Assembly (NCBI GenBank): GCA_018141785.1 | Contig: CP073341.1 | Coordinates: forward strand, 3,503,422 to 3,567,421 | Length of the DNA stretch: 64,000 bases | Reading direction: 5' to 3' | DNA from: Candidatus Paraprochloron terpiosi LD05 | GTDB lineage: Bacteria; Cyanobacteriota; Cyanobacteriia; Cyanobacteriales; Prochloraceae | Shown: positions 1 through 10,074 of the stretch, piece by piece | Position numbering within the stretch: the stretch's first letter is position 1 | Layout: each line of letters starts with the position of its first letter | Notes under the pieces: generated by a model | What the model was told of the DNA's origin: nothing | Database searches by the model: none | Seen by the model: only the letters and a program-made list of their open reading frames with translations | Translations under genes and position numbers: made by a program

Positions 1-509
1 GTATATGAACCTTTACGACCTTTGCGAATTCCAAGAGTTGTATGAGGGCCTTGAGCCTGAGGATCTCGAATGAAGTTACTATTATCGGCCCTTCTTGGGG
101 GACCGCCCTTTTTAAAAGGATTTTCAAATGGTAAGCCCGTAGGATTACTGTCTGGATTACTCAAACCTCCTCCCTTCAATGGCGGCAAACCCCCAGCTCC
201 CAAACCAGCACCTCCAACCCCAAGAGTAACAAAATCATCCAAGTCGCCGCAACCAGTAAAAATATCCCTCCCACTCTCATAAATATCAATTAAATCCGAG
301 ATAGTCCCCGCTGCATCCAGAACTCCATTGACTGCTTTCACCCAACCAGCACCACCACCACCAATAATTATAGATGACCCGGTTCCAAATAATTCCCCAG
401 CAGTGCGAAAACCACCACTATGATTTCTGGTTGCTGTATCCCCATATAAGGATTCGCGAATTTTGTCCGTTAAACCACCCGTAGCTGCACTAGCTAAACC
501 AGAAGCAAA
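1..509 (-). pseudogene. RHS toxin tip, family A, second copy (runs off window)
   Basis: The minus strand is open from about 509 down to the window edge. It reads FASGLASAATGG, then a Gly-rich hydrophobic stretch (GTGSSIIIGGGGAGW), a Pro/Gly linker (GGLPPLKGGGLSNP) and, at the edge, GPHTTLGIRKGRKGSY. That last segment matches PHTQIGHRRGRNGNY in the tip encoded at 10581-11939, so this is the start of a second family A toxin tip. Its RHS core is missing. Upstream YD-repeat coding (ending ELGATRTN) joins it at about 505-525 in a different frame, which looks like a deletion junction. The rest of the tip and any immunity gene lie beyond base 1. The RHS-tip call is firm; the toxin activity is inferred. 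Confidence 0.6.
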
Positions 510-3500
510 TTGGTGCGAGTTGCTCCCAATTCATTGGTTTCAGAAATTAGACGATTTCTTGCGTCGTAAGTATAACTGGTTCTGTTCCAGACGGAGTCTG
601 TAATTGCGATGACATTGCCAACGGAATCATAGGTAGTTGTAACCACTCCCCCATGGGCATCGGTAACAGCAATCAACCGATTTTGCGCATCATATTCATA
701 CGAGGTGCGGTTCCCATTGGCGTCAATTTCGGCAATGACATTCCCCACCTTATCATACTCAGTGCGGGTTATATTCCCCAGAGCGTCAATAAGGTTAATT
801 TGTCGCCCCAACTCATCATATTGGTACCGCCTCCGGTTCCCTTCACTATCCGTTACAGCAATGAGCTGATTTGCTGTATCATAGGTGTATTGGGTGACAT
901 TTCCTAGAGCATCGATAGAGCGAATTAACCGATTGCGGGGGTCATAAAGAGAGGTGGTTCGATTCCCATTCTCATCAATATTACCTGTCAGATTGTTGTC
1001 AAAATCATAGCGAGACTGAGATTCAGTTCCATCGGCATTTATAGTGGCAACTAAGCGATTGCGACTATCATATTCATACCGGGTTTCCTAACTCAAAGCA
1101 TCTACGACTGACACCAAGTTACCTGCATTATCGTATTCATAACTAGTTACAGGAAAAAGCAAAGGCTCATCCCCATCTGGATTCGCCGCAATTACCTTAA
1201 CTTAACTTTTCACTGCATTATATGTGTATTGGGTGCGATTGCCATTCTCATCCACCGTAGCCACTTGGTTTCCAGCACTGTCATACTCAATCTTCTGCAC
1301 CTCACCATCAGCAAAAGTAGTCTTAACTAAGCGGTTACGTTTATCATATTCATAGGAACTGCGATTGCCATTGCCATCAATGACAGCAGTGAGATTCCCC
1401 GCTAAATCGTACTCATACCTTTGGATAGCTTCCGCAGAAGTCCCCTCAGCTACGGTAACCTGGATGAGACGTCCAAATTGGTCATAATCGTAATCCATGA
1501 CCCTTCCCAAGGGGTCTGTTTCGGTGTCCATTAACCCGGAATTTGTATAGGTATAACGGGTGATGACATCGTCGTCACTGCCAATTTCCCCGACAACACG
1601 AGTGACGGATAATAAGTTGCCATTTTCCGGGTCTATTTCATTGAGGGTAACCCTTCCCAACTCATCGATAACACTGGTTACTTGGTTAAATGTTGGGTCG
1701 TAAGTATAGGTACGTTCAGTTAAAATAGAGTTGGACGTGAATAATCGCTTAACCTCCACATTATCAATTCCCCAAGTCTCATCTGCTAAACCAAGACTAA
1801 CACTTTCCACAAAATTCAGCTCATCACTAAAACGGATGGTTGTGGTAGCATTTTGGGCAGTAAATGTGAGTTGAATGTCTCGGTAAATAGAATCTCGGTA
1901 ATAGGAAGTCAACCCATATGAACCTATCTCGTAAGGTGATTCCGTAAAGGTTTGGGGAAAATTTTGCTCAGGAAAATTGGTAAATGTCTCATGGAAAACC
2001 TGTTTCCCATCTATGTCAATATTGAAATAATCCGGCCCATATAAAGAGTGACTTCCATCCCAAGAATCAAGAAGGTATAAATCCCACTCTAAAGTGTAGG
2101 TTTCACCCGGTATTGTTGCTAAAGTTAAAGTTTGACTCCCATGATTAAAACGTCCAGAAAACTGAGTAAATACATTGGGGTAGGAACTGTCTATTCTTGA
2201 ATCAGACCAGGAAGAAGAAGCACCTGACTCAAAATCATCGAAAAAGACTCGTTCCGAACCCCCTTTTATCCTATCTTGAACCTGCAAAACATTGCCTTGT
2301 TCATCATATTTATAAGTAGTCACAAATCCACGACTCATCAGTCCTGGACGTAACTAAATTAGCCTCATTTCTTGCCACCGAAGGCAACACACCCTCCCCA
2401 TCCCGGGCATTCACCAACTGACCTGCCTGGTCCAGTTCCGTCACCCTCACATTCCCATTTCCATTAGCATAACTACTAACAGCATCATTTGTTGTACGTG
2501 CCACGGGTGAGGATAAAGGATTAATAGTCGCCTCAGGAGAGTACAGCCCTTGTGTTTGCACCGGATTCACCCGTACTACAGACCCATCCTTTCGGGTAGC
2601 CCCCACTGCCCGGCCCGCAAAATTATACACAGTCTCTTCCCGATTTCCCCGCTGGTCCACTTCAGCTACCATATGATGGAGGTTATCGTACTCCCAGGTG
2701 CTGGTCGAATTATCCGGGTCGGTAATGGAAATTAAATTCCCAAACTCGTCATATTTCAACTGTGTTACACGTTGAGCAGGGTCCGTAATTGCTGTTACCT
2801 TCCCGGAAGTATAGGTGAAGGTGGTTTTCAACCCTACGGGGTCAATTATTTGGCTAATTTGTCCATCTTTGTTATAGACATATTGAGTCACATTTCCGTC
2901 AGAATCCGTCACAGAAGCAAGTTGGTTATTTGCGTTAAATAACTGCACTGTTTTATCCTTTTCTGTCAACCGGAAAGCGCCATTTTGGAGCTTCTCTAGG
3001 ATAGAAAATGCTCCAGCAGGTGCTCTATAAGTATCCCCTTCCGTTGACGGTGCCTCAAAAAGTAACTCACTTCCGTCTCCGTCTATCAGTAAAACAGATC
3101 CATCTTCATTTTCCACCAAGTTGAGCAGTCCTGCTAAACTCCAACCACTACCAAAAGCACTTTCAATACCATTGATATGGAGTAGTTTCCCAGTAGTAGT
3201 GGAGGAAGAACCATTAAACTGATTCCTCACAAACAAACGGATCCCACTAGTGAGAGAATATGGATAATTTCCCGAAGGAAGATGACTCAAATCGGCTTGA
3301 AGAGCAGCTGAAACTGGTCCACTTCCCGGTGTTAAAGACCAAAAATGCTCTCCTCCCTGCAAACCATATTCTCCCCCTGCAAAACCCGGCACTTCATATT
3401 CAAAATCTTCCCCATGGACTGTTAAAGAAGCAAGTAATCTCAATTTATCTTCAAAACCAGGGGCTAAACGGGAGCGCTCCACATTTTCGTAACCAAAATG

Positions 3501-4601
3501 CAGAATAGGACGAGGATCTGCCCGCAAAGAATCGTAAGTTAAAGTCAAACCTCTGCTCACTCCCAAAGACTGATAAGGTACTAATTCATGGGTTTCAATT
3601 ACTGCGCCGGAGTGAAGTTCTACTTCTGAAGTTAAAATGCCAGTTTCAAGACAGTCGTCACACTCAGGAGCCAGATTTAAAAGAATCAGCTCCGGATCTA
3701 ATGGTTCATCTGGTGGAGGAGTAAAAAAGTGCCAACTACTATTGATAATCCCCCCTTCAATGGTTTCCACCACAGTACCATCTTCAGAAACCCTTCCCAC
3801 ACCAACTTTGTCAAAATCACCAGTTTCGGGGTTAATAGACCACAGATCCATACCCGCTAAATTAGGTAAACTCAGGGGTGCCGGAGTATTAAATACCATT
3901 TCTCCAGGTTGAATTGTTACCACTAAATCGGGAACTAAATTGGGGGGTAAAGCTGCGGGTGTCAAGTCGTTGGGAACCTGAATAATACCCAATTTCCCCC
4001 TATATACCTCCCTGTTTTCGCTCTTTAAAGAACCTGCTCTCACTACTACCTCAGCCCCAGGAATTGCAGCTGTAGTAACGGTTGTATTTTCCGAAGGGTT
4101 GATGGTAACGGCGTTTTCTGTGTCAATTTTCGGGAGGTAAATTGGTCGCGATATGACATTATTATATCCTGAATATATTTTTTCCCTAAAACTAAGGGCA
4201 GCTTTTCGGCAATATAGGGATAAGTTGCAGCTCCAGAAAGCAAATCTCCCCGCACTACTAAGGTATCCGCTGTCAAAATTGTATCGGTTTCTAACGTGAA
4301 ATAGCCATTGGTGTCGGTGGTGGTTTGTAAATCCCCCACTTCCACCACGACACCCTCTAAAGGCTCCTGATTCACATTGGCAACCTTCCCGGAAATGCGG
4401 GTGGTAGTGATAGAATCGGCTACCACTTCTAAGGTAACCGACTGGCTGGTTTTCAAGAGACCATCACTCGCTGTAACTGTAAAAGTGTAAGTCTCTACTT
4501 CTTCCGGGGTGGGAGTAAATTCTAGGGTTCCATTTCCTTGTAATCCCCCTGTGGGTAACTCTCCTGTCGTTTCTAAGGAGAAGGTAATTTTGTTACCATT
4601 A
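494..4601 (-). pseudogene. RHS/YD-repeat protein, unit 1, broken middle region
   Basis: This stretch encodes the RHS shell of a large surface protein. It contains many YD repeats (xxxYDxxGNxxxxxDxxGxxTxYxYD), a region of about 330 residues that precedes them (ECDDCLETGILTSEVELHSG onward) and an inserted beta-rich segment of about 200 residues (around 1740-2280). It cannot be read through. There are frameshifts near 4605, near 4150 and near 1200, a TAG stop at 1088-1090 inside a YD repeat (ALS*ETRYEYD) and an extra T at 2335. All but the extra T are also present at the matching positions of unit 2. RHS proteins normally form a cocoon around a C-terminal toxin; this one no longer can. Coding direction agrees with the whole toxin island. 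Confidence 0.8.
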
Positions 4602-5068
4602 CTATATAAAGCTTAAAAGTATGGTTAAGGTGTCTCCTGGTTTCACCGTGAAGGAGGATAGGGTGGGAAAATTGGGGGCTACATTTAGTCCTCCCACTAA
4701 GATTTGGGGGTTAAAATTGAAGGAGACTAAGTTGGGATTGGTGAATTTTACCTCCACGGGAGCCGACAATTGTCCTGTAGATAATCCTCCGGTTGGGATA
4801 GCATTTCTGAGGTTTATATAGGGGTTTCCATTTTCATCGATTCCGGAACGATTCACTAATTCTACCCCTTCCGGGAGGTTAGCAAAGACAATGACAACAT
4901 TGCGGGAAATGGCAGGACCATTATTCTGAATTTGAACTTCAGTAGTATACTCCCCAGTGGTTGCGTTTAGTTTTTGGTTTTGGAACAATATGGCTACATT
5001 TTCAGTTGTCTTCAGACCAGTTAATTCCAATTTCGGACCGGGTGTGGTTGGAGGGTTGGTGGGGAAAG
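708..5068. repeat. 4.36-kb direct repeat, copy 1
   Basis: This stretch matches 13524-17883 base for base apart from five differences I could find: 1019 (A/G), 2007 (C/T), an extra T at 2335, 4312 (T/C) and 4594 (T/C). Both flanks then diverge. Past 5068 the two units stay homologous but clearly different. Below 708 different YD repeats follow. The sharp edges inside homologous genes suggest gene conversion or a recent duplication rather than slow divergence. Confidence 0.9.
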
Positions 5069-7171
5069 TAGGTGAAACTGTCCCTTCTTCTTCTACTACA
5101 TTTTCCAAATTACTTATTTCGATTAAACTCCCAGTGTCCCCGTCTTGGTTTAAGAGTTGGAACACTAATTGACTACCACTAATTTCCGAGAAGGAAGTCA
5201 AGTCAATTGCTACTTTCTTTCCGTCGTAACTCACTAAACCAGGGGTATAAGAAGGTCCGGTTTCACTGACGGAGAAGAGATTTTGGTTTTGGAGGGACAG
5301 TATAAAGGTGTCGGCTAATTTTCCTGTGGTATCACTCCTATCCCAATTACTCTCCAAGTCAAATTTCAGAGTTCTGGTACCCTCTTCTACCTCTAATTCC
5401 ACAGTTTTGGTGCTTTGAATCACAAAACTATACCGTTTTGTAATACGTTTGTATGATAAATGGTTATTCCCCAACCTGTCGTGTCCTCAGGAGCCACCAA
5501 AATGGCATCGTCCACTACAAATTCTACTGTTTTTGACGTGGAATTTCCTGCAATATCGTACCCAGTGAGAACGAGAGTTTGATTTCCTGTGGTGAAAATG
5601 GGTAAAGGAGCGTCAAATTTGCCATTTTCATCTAGGTTTAGGGTAACAGCAGGAATACCCCCATTGAGAACAAACTGCAATTTTGACCCTTCAATTATTG
5701 TCCCCGTGATTTCCACTGTATTGCTGTGACTGCCTCCAGAAATGGGTGTTTCCAGAAATAACTCTGATGGAGTGGTATCTAAGATAAAGGTTAGGTGGAT
5801 GGGAAGGGATTGTTTCCCGTTAATATCGGTGGCAATTAATTGCAGAGTATAGGTTCCATCTGTGAGATTTTCCCCGTAAATTCCTGCTAATTCTGACCTG
5901 GTGAGGGTAAAACTTCCATTTGGTTGAATTTGAGCCGTAATTTCTTTAAATTCTCCCCCAAAATTACCCTGTAAACTTGCTATTTGGGAGTTGGAGGTAA
6001 TGGTTCCCCTAATTGTGGGGTCTGACGTAATCCTATCTGTAGTATCGGACCCTGTATCATTGGTTAATGTGGCAGAAATCGAGCTATTGGAATTTTCGTA
6101 AATCCGAATATTTCCAAACCGACTGGTTGCCGTGGGATTTTGGACGTCGTGGTCATTTATAAAGGTAATATAATTTACTTCTCCGGTATAATATTGACCT
6201 ACCGGAATGCGATAATGCTGTAAACCACCTGTTATTTCATCGTAAGCAAAATCTTGATTTGCTCTTCTCCAGTGTTGCGTTCCATGGAGTTGAAATTGCT
6301 GATTTCCGGAAAGAGAGGTGTCAGAATCAAACCCAATAGTGTGAAAGTCACCTTCTACTGCACTCTGAAAGTCAAATTCTACTACGGTGTCTGGGGTAAT
6401 ATTATAGTTATAGTAGACAGCTTTCCAGGTATTCCCCGTCAGGGATAGGAAATTTCCGTCAGCAGTTATCTCATAGAACGTTTTCTTATCTTGACCTCCC
6501 TCGTAACTTGTGAGAAAATCTTCCTGAGTTGTTTCAGTTCCATTTTCAATTGTAGTTACTCGCAATAATTGAGGGTCTTCATATACTCGGATATTCCCAA
6601 ACTGACTTGTTGCGGTGGGATTTTTGACGTCGTGGTCATTGATAAAGGTAATATAATTGACTTGACCTGTATAATATTGACCCACTGGAATGCGATAATG
6701 CTGTAAACCACCTGTTATTTCATCGTAAGCAAAATCCTGATTTGCTCGTGTCCATTTTTGCGTTCCATGGAGTTGAAATTGCTGATTTCCGGAAAGAGAG
6801 GTGTCAAAATCAAACCCAATAGTGTGAATTTCCCCTTCTCTTGTGCTTTGGAAGTCAAATTCTACTACTGTACCTGGGGTTATTTCGCGCTCAAAATTGA
6901 CAGCTTTCCAGGTATTCCCCGTTAGGGAGAGGAAATTTCCTTCAGGGGTTATCTCATAGAACCCTTTCTTGTCTTGACCTCCCCCGTAGGATACTAGGTT
7001 ATTATTGTTAAAGTTCAATATTTGATTGGGGTCTTCCAGGGACGCGGTCTGAAGACTAATTTCTTCTAATAAAGGAGTTTCGTAGTTAGGAGGTAGGGTC
7101 TTTCCTCCGATAGGGTCTCCGTCTGGGTGCCCGTTAATTATTTCTGCTATATCTGTCGTTGACGGTTCCAT
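4602..7171 (-). pseudogene. RHS unit 1 N-terminal region with twin binding-like modules
   Basis: The start is ATG at 7169-7171, and it is preserved together with its leader in front of unit 2. No signal peptide is obvious. Residues 50-330 hold two tandem copies, about 150 residues each, of a module with the pattern GQDKK.FYEIT, LTGNTWKAV, VVEFDFQS, HTIGFD, NQQFQLHGTQ, RIPVGQYYTG and FINDHDV. I read these as carbohydrate-binding-like beta sandwiches. Ig-like and CARDB-like segments follow (DTTPSELFLETP, GYDIAGNSTSKTVEF, LKTTENVAILF). Frames change near 5450: one open frame runs 7171-5420 and the next 5474-4602, so unit 1 carries a break here that unit 2 lacks. A second break near 4605 separates this from the YD region. 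Probably the cell-surface attachment part of the toxin protein. Confidence 0.7.
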
Positions 7172-7230
7172 GTGTCAGTCTAATCTGATTTAACTCTATC
7201 ATAATAGCTAAATTTGAGAATGTTAATCCG
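7169..7230 (-). promoter_or_regulatory. Conserved RHS leader, copy 1
   Basis: The start codon of RHS unit 1 and about 60 bases upstream (CATGTGTCAGTCTAATCT and on to AATCCGTA on the plus strand) recur at 18935-18998 with few changes. Conservation up to and including the ATG, ending exactly there in the second copy, marks it as the shared promoter or 5' leader of the RHS genes. I cannot place -35 and -10 boxes with confidence. Confidence 0.5.
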
Positions 7231-7482
7231 TAAAATTACTTAATTTTGCCAAGGTGTAGGGTGGGCAATGTTCAATCAATTTATTTGAACATAATAGCTT
7301 ATAGAGCGATTACCCACGGACCCATAGGGGGAAGGTGGGCAATATTGAAGGAAAACACTATTATTTTAGAGATAATTTATTGTTGCCTACCTTACTTTAT
7401 TCTTAGCATTCTACTTTAAATAATTGAGCATTATCTCAATTACCTAAAGCATTATTTTAGCTGTGTCATTCCAGGACAAAAA
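7231..7482. other. Intergenic gap between RHS unit 1 and immunity gene C
   Basis: AT-rich and non-coding. It holds two copies of the short string AGGTGGGCAAT or GGGTGGGCAAT (near 7258 and 7332), which also turns up at 50425 and 53166. I see no gene and no convincing terminator. Confidence 0.4.
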
Positions 7483-7704
7483 CTAAGAAAGATTTAGTTC
7501 TGTATTGATTTCACCTCTTTTCACTTGTTCAATACATTGTAACCACGTGTACCATACAGCAGGGTCGGCAGTTATCTCGTCTTGAAGTGTGCTCATGTCT
7601 CCGAGCAATCCTCCTAAATCATCCGATTGTGTTCTTTCGTAAACTTGAACTAAATAAGCGTACATAGCCGCATATGCTTCTTTTTCGTTGAGATTGATAT
7701 TCAT
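7483..7704 (-). CDS. Immunity protein for toxin tip C
   Basis: This 73-residue acidic protein (MNINLNEKEAYAAMYAYLVQ, then YERTQSDDLGGLLGDM and ADPAVWYTWLQCI) starts at an ATG that overlaps the stop of the toxin tip gene at 7704, so the two are translationally coupled. From memory, small proteins with the pattern AMFxFLExYYERTxSDDxGxLLGxM...DPAxWxDW are regular partners of CDI and RHS toxins of the tip C type, which is the match seen here. Its expected role is to bind and block the toxin made by the cell or by its siblings. The gene is intact although the toxin cassette in front of it has a damaged core. Confidence 0.8.
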   Translation of the reverse strand: MNINLNEKEAYAAMYAYLVQVYERTQSDDLGGLLGDMSTLQDEITADPAVWYTWLQCIEQVKRGEINTELNLS

Positions 7705-8321
7705 TAATTACCTCCTCGGGGTGGTGTGGGTCTGTTCAAACCTGTATTAGGGTTGAAAGTTTTTGGCGTTGCATTAACTCCTCCATTGTTAATTATACCA
7801 TTCCGGCTTCGCACCCATACTTGACTACCATCAGGTAGTGTTTGACTAGCCCAAGTATTGCCAAATCTGTCGGTACCAAGTATGTTATCAGGGTTATTGG
7901 CAGTATCTTGCAAAAGTTGTCGATTAGCAAGAGTATCTGCAAGGTGCCCAGACGCATCACGGAAAATGTGTTTAGTCTGTGCAGGATTAGTGGGAAATCT
8001 GTTATCACCAGTTTGTTCGCCAGAAGACTGATCCGATTCAAAAAACGGTGGCATTAATTCACCACAAGGATTCTTTGGAAAAGGTATAACATTCGGTCCA
8101 ACCCCCTCATTAGAACCTGGGAAAGTAGTGTGATTGGGAACATCCAAACCAGGTGTTGGTCCGAAATCTCCCGGTCTCTCTTGTGAACCAGGAGTGGGAG
8201 CAGGAAAGGGAGGAGTAGTGAGAGGAGGAGGATCGTCCCGATCAATTGGGAGTGTTCCATCGCTCAGTGGACGAGGGGTAATCCTCCTCCTCCAGGGGGG
8301 GAAAGAATTATACGCCACCAT
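7704..8321 (-). CDS. Orphan RHS toxin tip C (predicted RNase) with linker
   Basis: The open frame gives 205 residues from a GTG at 8319-8321. Residues 1-110 are the island's shared Pro-rich linker (TTPPFPAPTPGSQERPGDFG, ending ESDQSSG). Residues 113-205 form the tip: TKHIFRDASGHLADTLANRQ, then LLGTD-like ILGTDRFGNTW, LPDGSQVWVRSRNG and NNGGVNATPKTFNPNTGL. This HIFRxxxGH...TxxNR...GTDxxGxxW...LPDGxQxWV pattern is one I know from the C-termini of contact-dependent inhibition and RHS proteins, probably ribonucleases. The cassette has no RHS promoter. Its core stub (8322-8440) reads into a different frame at the Gly stretch, so it is a silent cassette that could supply a new tip by recombination. 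The coupled immunity gene follows. Confidence 0.7.
   Translation of the reverse strand: MVAYNSFPPWRRRITPRPLSDGTLPIDRDDPPPLTTPPFPAPTPGSQERPGDFGPTPGLDVPNHTTFPGSNEGVGPNVIPFPKNPCGELMPPFFESDQSSGEQTGDNRFPTNPAQTKHIFRDASGHLADTLANRQLLQDTANNPDNILGTDRFGNTWASQTLPDGSQVWVRSRNGIINNGGVNATPKTFNPNTGLNRPTPPRGGN
8110..8232. repeat. Linker repeat shared with tip B cassette
   Basis: This stretch, encoding the Pro-rich linker in front of tip C, is nearly identical to 9245-9367 in front of tip B. A more diverged version precedes tip A (about 10965-11105). The homology ends where the toxin tips begin, so it is the likely crossover site for tip exchange. Confidence 0.75.
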
Positions 8322-8440
8322 AGCGGCAATCTGAAACGTTCAATAGCTTGATTTCCAAATGGATCCGTAAAATTAGTGGGACTATTCCCCACATACCGAT
8401 ACAGATTCCCATCCCTATCCCATCTATAAGAGTTACTATG
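8322..8440 (-). pseudogene. RHS core stub in front of tip C
   Basis: Reading from 8440 downward, the minus strand encodes DGNLYRYVGNSPTNFTDPFG, the end of the RHS core signature, then FRLPLWWRIILSPPGGGG. At the run of Gly codons the frame shifts relative to the linker that follows (compare GGGGLLNPRPLSDG in the tip B cassette). The stub begins only a few bases after the stop of immunity gene B, so the cassette was joined directly behind it. Confidence 0.7.
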
Positions 8441-8836
8441 TTAACTGAGCCACTTGACCTCTGGAGGGTAAGCAGAAAGGATATCAAGACAGTCATCAGG
8501 TGTGTATATAGCATAATGCACTACATTTTGATTTAGATGAATACCTTGACTGGTTAGGTGAAACCATTCTAAGTAGTCTGACTCTTCAACAGTAAAGAGA
8601 CCCCATCTTCCTAAACCATCTTCACCATCGATACGATTATATAATAATAAATCACCTTCGTCTATATTTCTATAGACTAAAGCAGGGTCAAATACTATCT
8701 CCAATATTTTTTCTTCCTTGTCATAATGTTTAAAAAGTAATTTGAAGTTGTCATAACCTTGATAGAGTTCATACAAATAAATCTCAGTTGGCAGATTAGC
8801 CAGTGGTTTCCATTTTCTAAATATATTTTTACCCAT
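8441..8836 (-). CDS. Putative immunity protein B
   Basis: This encodes 131 residues (MGKNIFRKWKPLANLPTEIY ... VVHYAIYTPDDCLDILSAYP) and starts five bases after the stop of toxin tip B. It is acidic and soluble, rich in aromatic residues (Trp, Tyr) and has no signal peptide or membrane segment, as expected of a cytoplasmic immunity protein. I do not recognise the family with certainty. Position, size and coupling to the toxin gene are the basis for the call. It lies between the B tip and the C cassette, matching the toxin-immunity-toxin-immunity order of the array. Confidence 0.6.
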   Translation of the reverse strand: MGKNIFRKWKPLANLPTEIYLYELYQGYDNFKLLFKHYDKEEKILEIVFDPALVYRNIDEGDLLLYNRIDGEDGLGRWGLFTVEESDYLEWFHLTSQGIHLNQNVVHYAIYTPDDCLDILSAYPPEVKWLS

Positions 8837-8841
8837 AAAAA

Positions 8842-9861
8842 TTAATCTCCAAAACGAAACTTTATTTTATTTCTACCTCGTTGTATTTCTAAAGTAGGGG
8901 GACCACTGTTAGAAGAACCTGGTCTTACTATAATTGTTCTTCCATCTGGTAATGTTCCTCGTCTCCCACGTCCGAAACCTGTATCAATTTCTTGGACATT
9001 GGAAGGATTGAGATCATCAAATGCGTCATTCGCTTCTTGCAATCCACCTGGAGTCTCAAATTGTCGTGAACGACCTTTTGTTTTACGACCGGGTTTGGAT
9101 CTGCCAATTAAATCATCTACCGTTAGATCCCCTCCACTTTCTGGATCACCGCCCGAACCAGAAGACTGATCCGACTCCAAAAATGGTGGTATTGCAGGAC
9201 AAGAATTCTTCGGAAAAGACTCTACATTTGGTCCAACCCCCTCATTAGAACCTGGGAAAGTAGTGTGATTGGGAAGATCCAAACCAGGTGTTGGTCCGAA
9301 ATCTCCCGGTCTCTCTTGTGAACCAGGAGTGGGAGCAGGAAAGGGAGGAGTAGTGAGAGGAGGAGGATTGCCTGATTTTGTCAATCCATTGGGATCCCGT
9401 CCCGGTGGGAGGGTTCCATCGCTCAGTGGACGGGGATTGAGTAATCCTCCTCCTCCAGAAGGGGAAAGAATTATACGCCACCATAGCGGTAATCTGAAAC
9501 CAATACCCCTTGTAGCAGCTTGATTCCCACTCGGATCCGTAAAAATCGTCGGACTATTGCCCACATACCGATACAGATTCCCATCCCCACCCCCAAAACC
9601 AATGGGATCCTCACTGATAAACCGCCCCCCATCGTAATAACGGGCCCGATAATAAACCAAACCCGTCTCAGAGTCCAACTCCCGCCCCGTGAACCCATAG
9701 CGGAAATCCACCCCCGGGTTACTCTCACTCACCACCTCCCCAAAACTGTCGTAAACAATCCGATTTTGCACCTCCCCGGCAGCATTAACCACCAAACGGA
9801 TAGTGCCCAGATTATCCCCTAACCCCCACTGCACCTCATTTCCAGCATCTTCAATCGCCAA
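8842..9861 (-). CDS. Orphan RHS core with toxin tip B
   Basis: This gives 339 residues from a TTG at 9861; homology to the RHS core starts slightly earlier, at about 9878 (ADQILAIE). Residues 1-112 are the end of the RHS core with the signature DPIGFGGGDGNLYRYVGNSP and FTDPSG. Residues 120-240 are the Gly/Pro linker. Residues 246-339 are the tip: KTKGRSRQFETPGGLQEAND, LNPSNV, GTLPDGRTIIVRPGSS and PTLEIQRGRNKIKFRF. The pattern LPDGRxxxVRxxSSxxxPTLEI occurs, as I recall, in tips of RHS and CDI proteins, but I cannot give the activity. With no YD repeats or real start it is an orphan cassette. Immunity gene B follows after five bases. Confidence 0.7.
   Translation of the reverse strand: MAIEDAGNEVQWGLGDNLGTIRLVVNAAGEVQNRIVYDSFGEVVSESNPGVDFRYGFTGRELDSETGLVYYRARYYDGGRFISEDPIGFGGGDGNLYRYVGNSPTIFTDPSGNQAATRGIGFRLPLWWRIILSPSGGGGLLNPRPLSDGTLPPGRDPNGLTKSGNPPPLTTPPFPAPTPGSQERPGDFGPTPGLDLPNHTTFPGSNEGVGPNVESFPKNSCPAIPPFLESDQSSGSGGDPESGGDLTVDDLIGRSKPGRKTKGRSRQFETPGGLQEANDAFDDLNPSNVQEIDTGFGRGRRGTLPDGRTIIVRPGSSNSGPPTLEIQRGRNKIKFRFGD
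9245..9367. repeat. Linker repeat shared with tip C cassette
   Basis: This is the counterpart of 8110-8232, coding for the linker GNPPPLTTPPFPAPTPGSQE and its continuation. Only a few bases differ between the two copies, while the toxin tips downstream share nothing. Confidence 0.75.
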
Positions 9862-9878
9862 AATCTGGTCGGCAGTTC

Positions 9879-10074
9879 ATACAGCAGGCCTTGCGGGACG
9901 GGACCGACAGATAAGGTCGCATTGATTTATAGGGGATGGCAGAGGACGAGCTACTCCCTCCACGGGAGTACCAATTGAACTACCCGACTCAGAAGACTGT
10001 ATTAGACCAAATCCAAAATCCGGTAACAAATCAAACGGATCTCTACCTTGACTCAAACCTTCATCTAATTACCA
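9879..10074 (-). pseudogene. Fragment of an RHS tip or linker
   Basis: From about 10055 downward the minus strand reads SQGRDPFDLLPDFGFGLIQS then SESGSSIGTPVEGVARPLPS before a stop near 9890. The SESGSS motif and the Pro-rich tone resemble the island's linkers, so I take it as debris of an earlier tip cassette. No start codon or complete domain is visible. Confidence 0.35.

Noticed and set aside
70..282. Plus-strand ORF of 70 residues, Pro-rich
   Set aside because: Shadow of the toxin-tip linker read on the minus strand.
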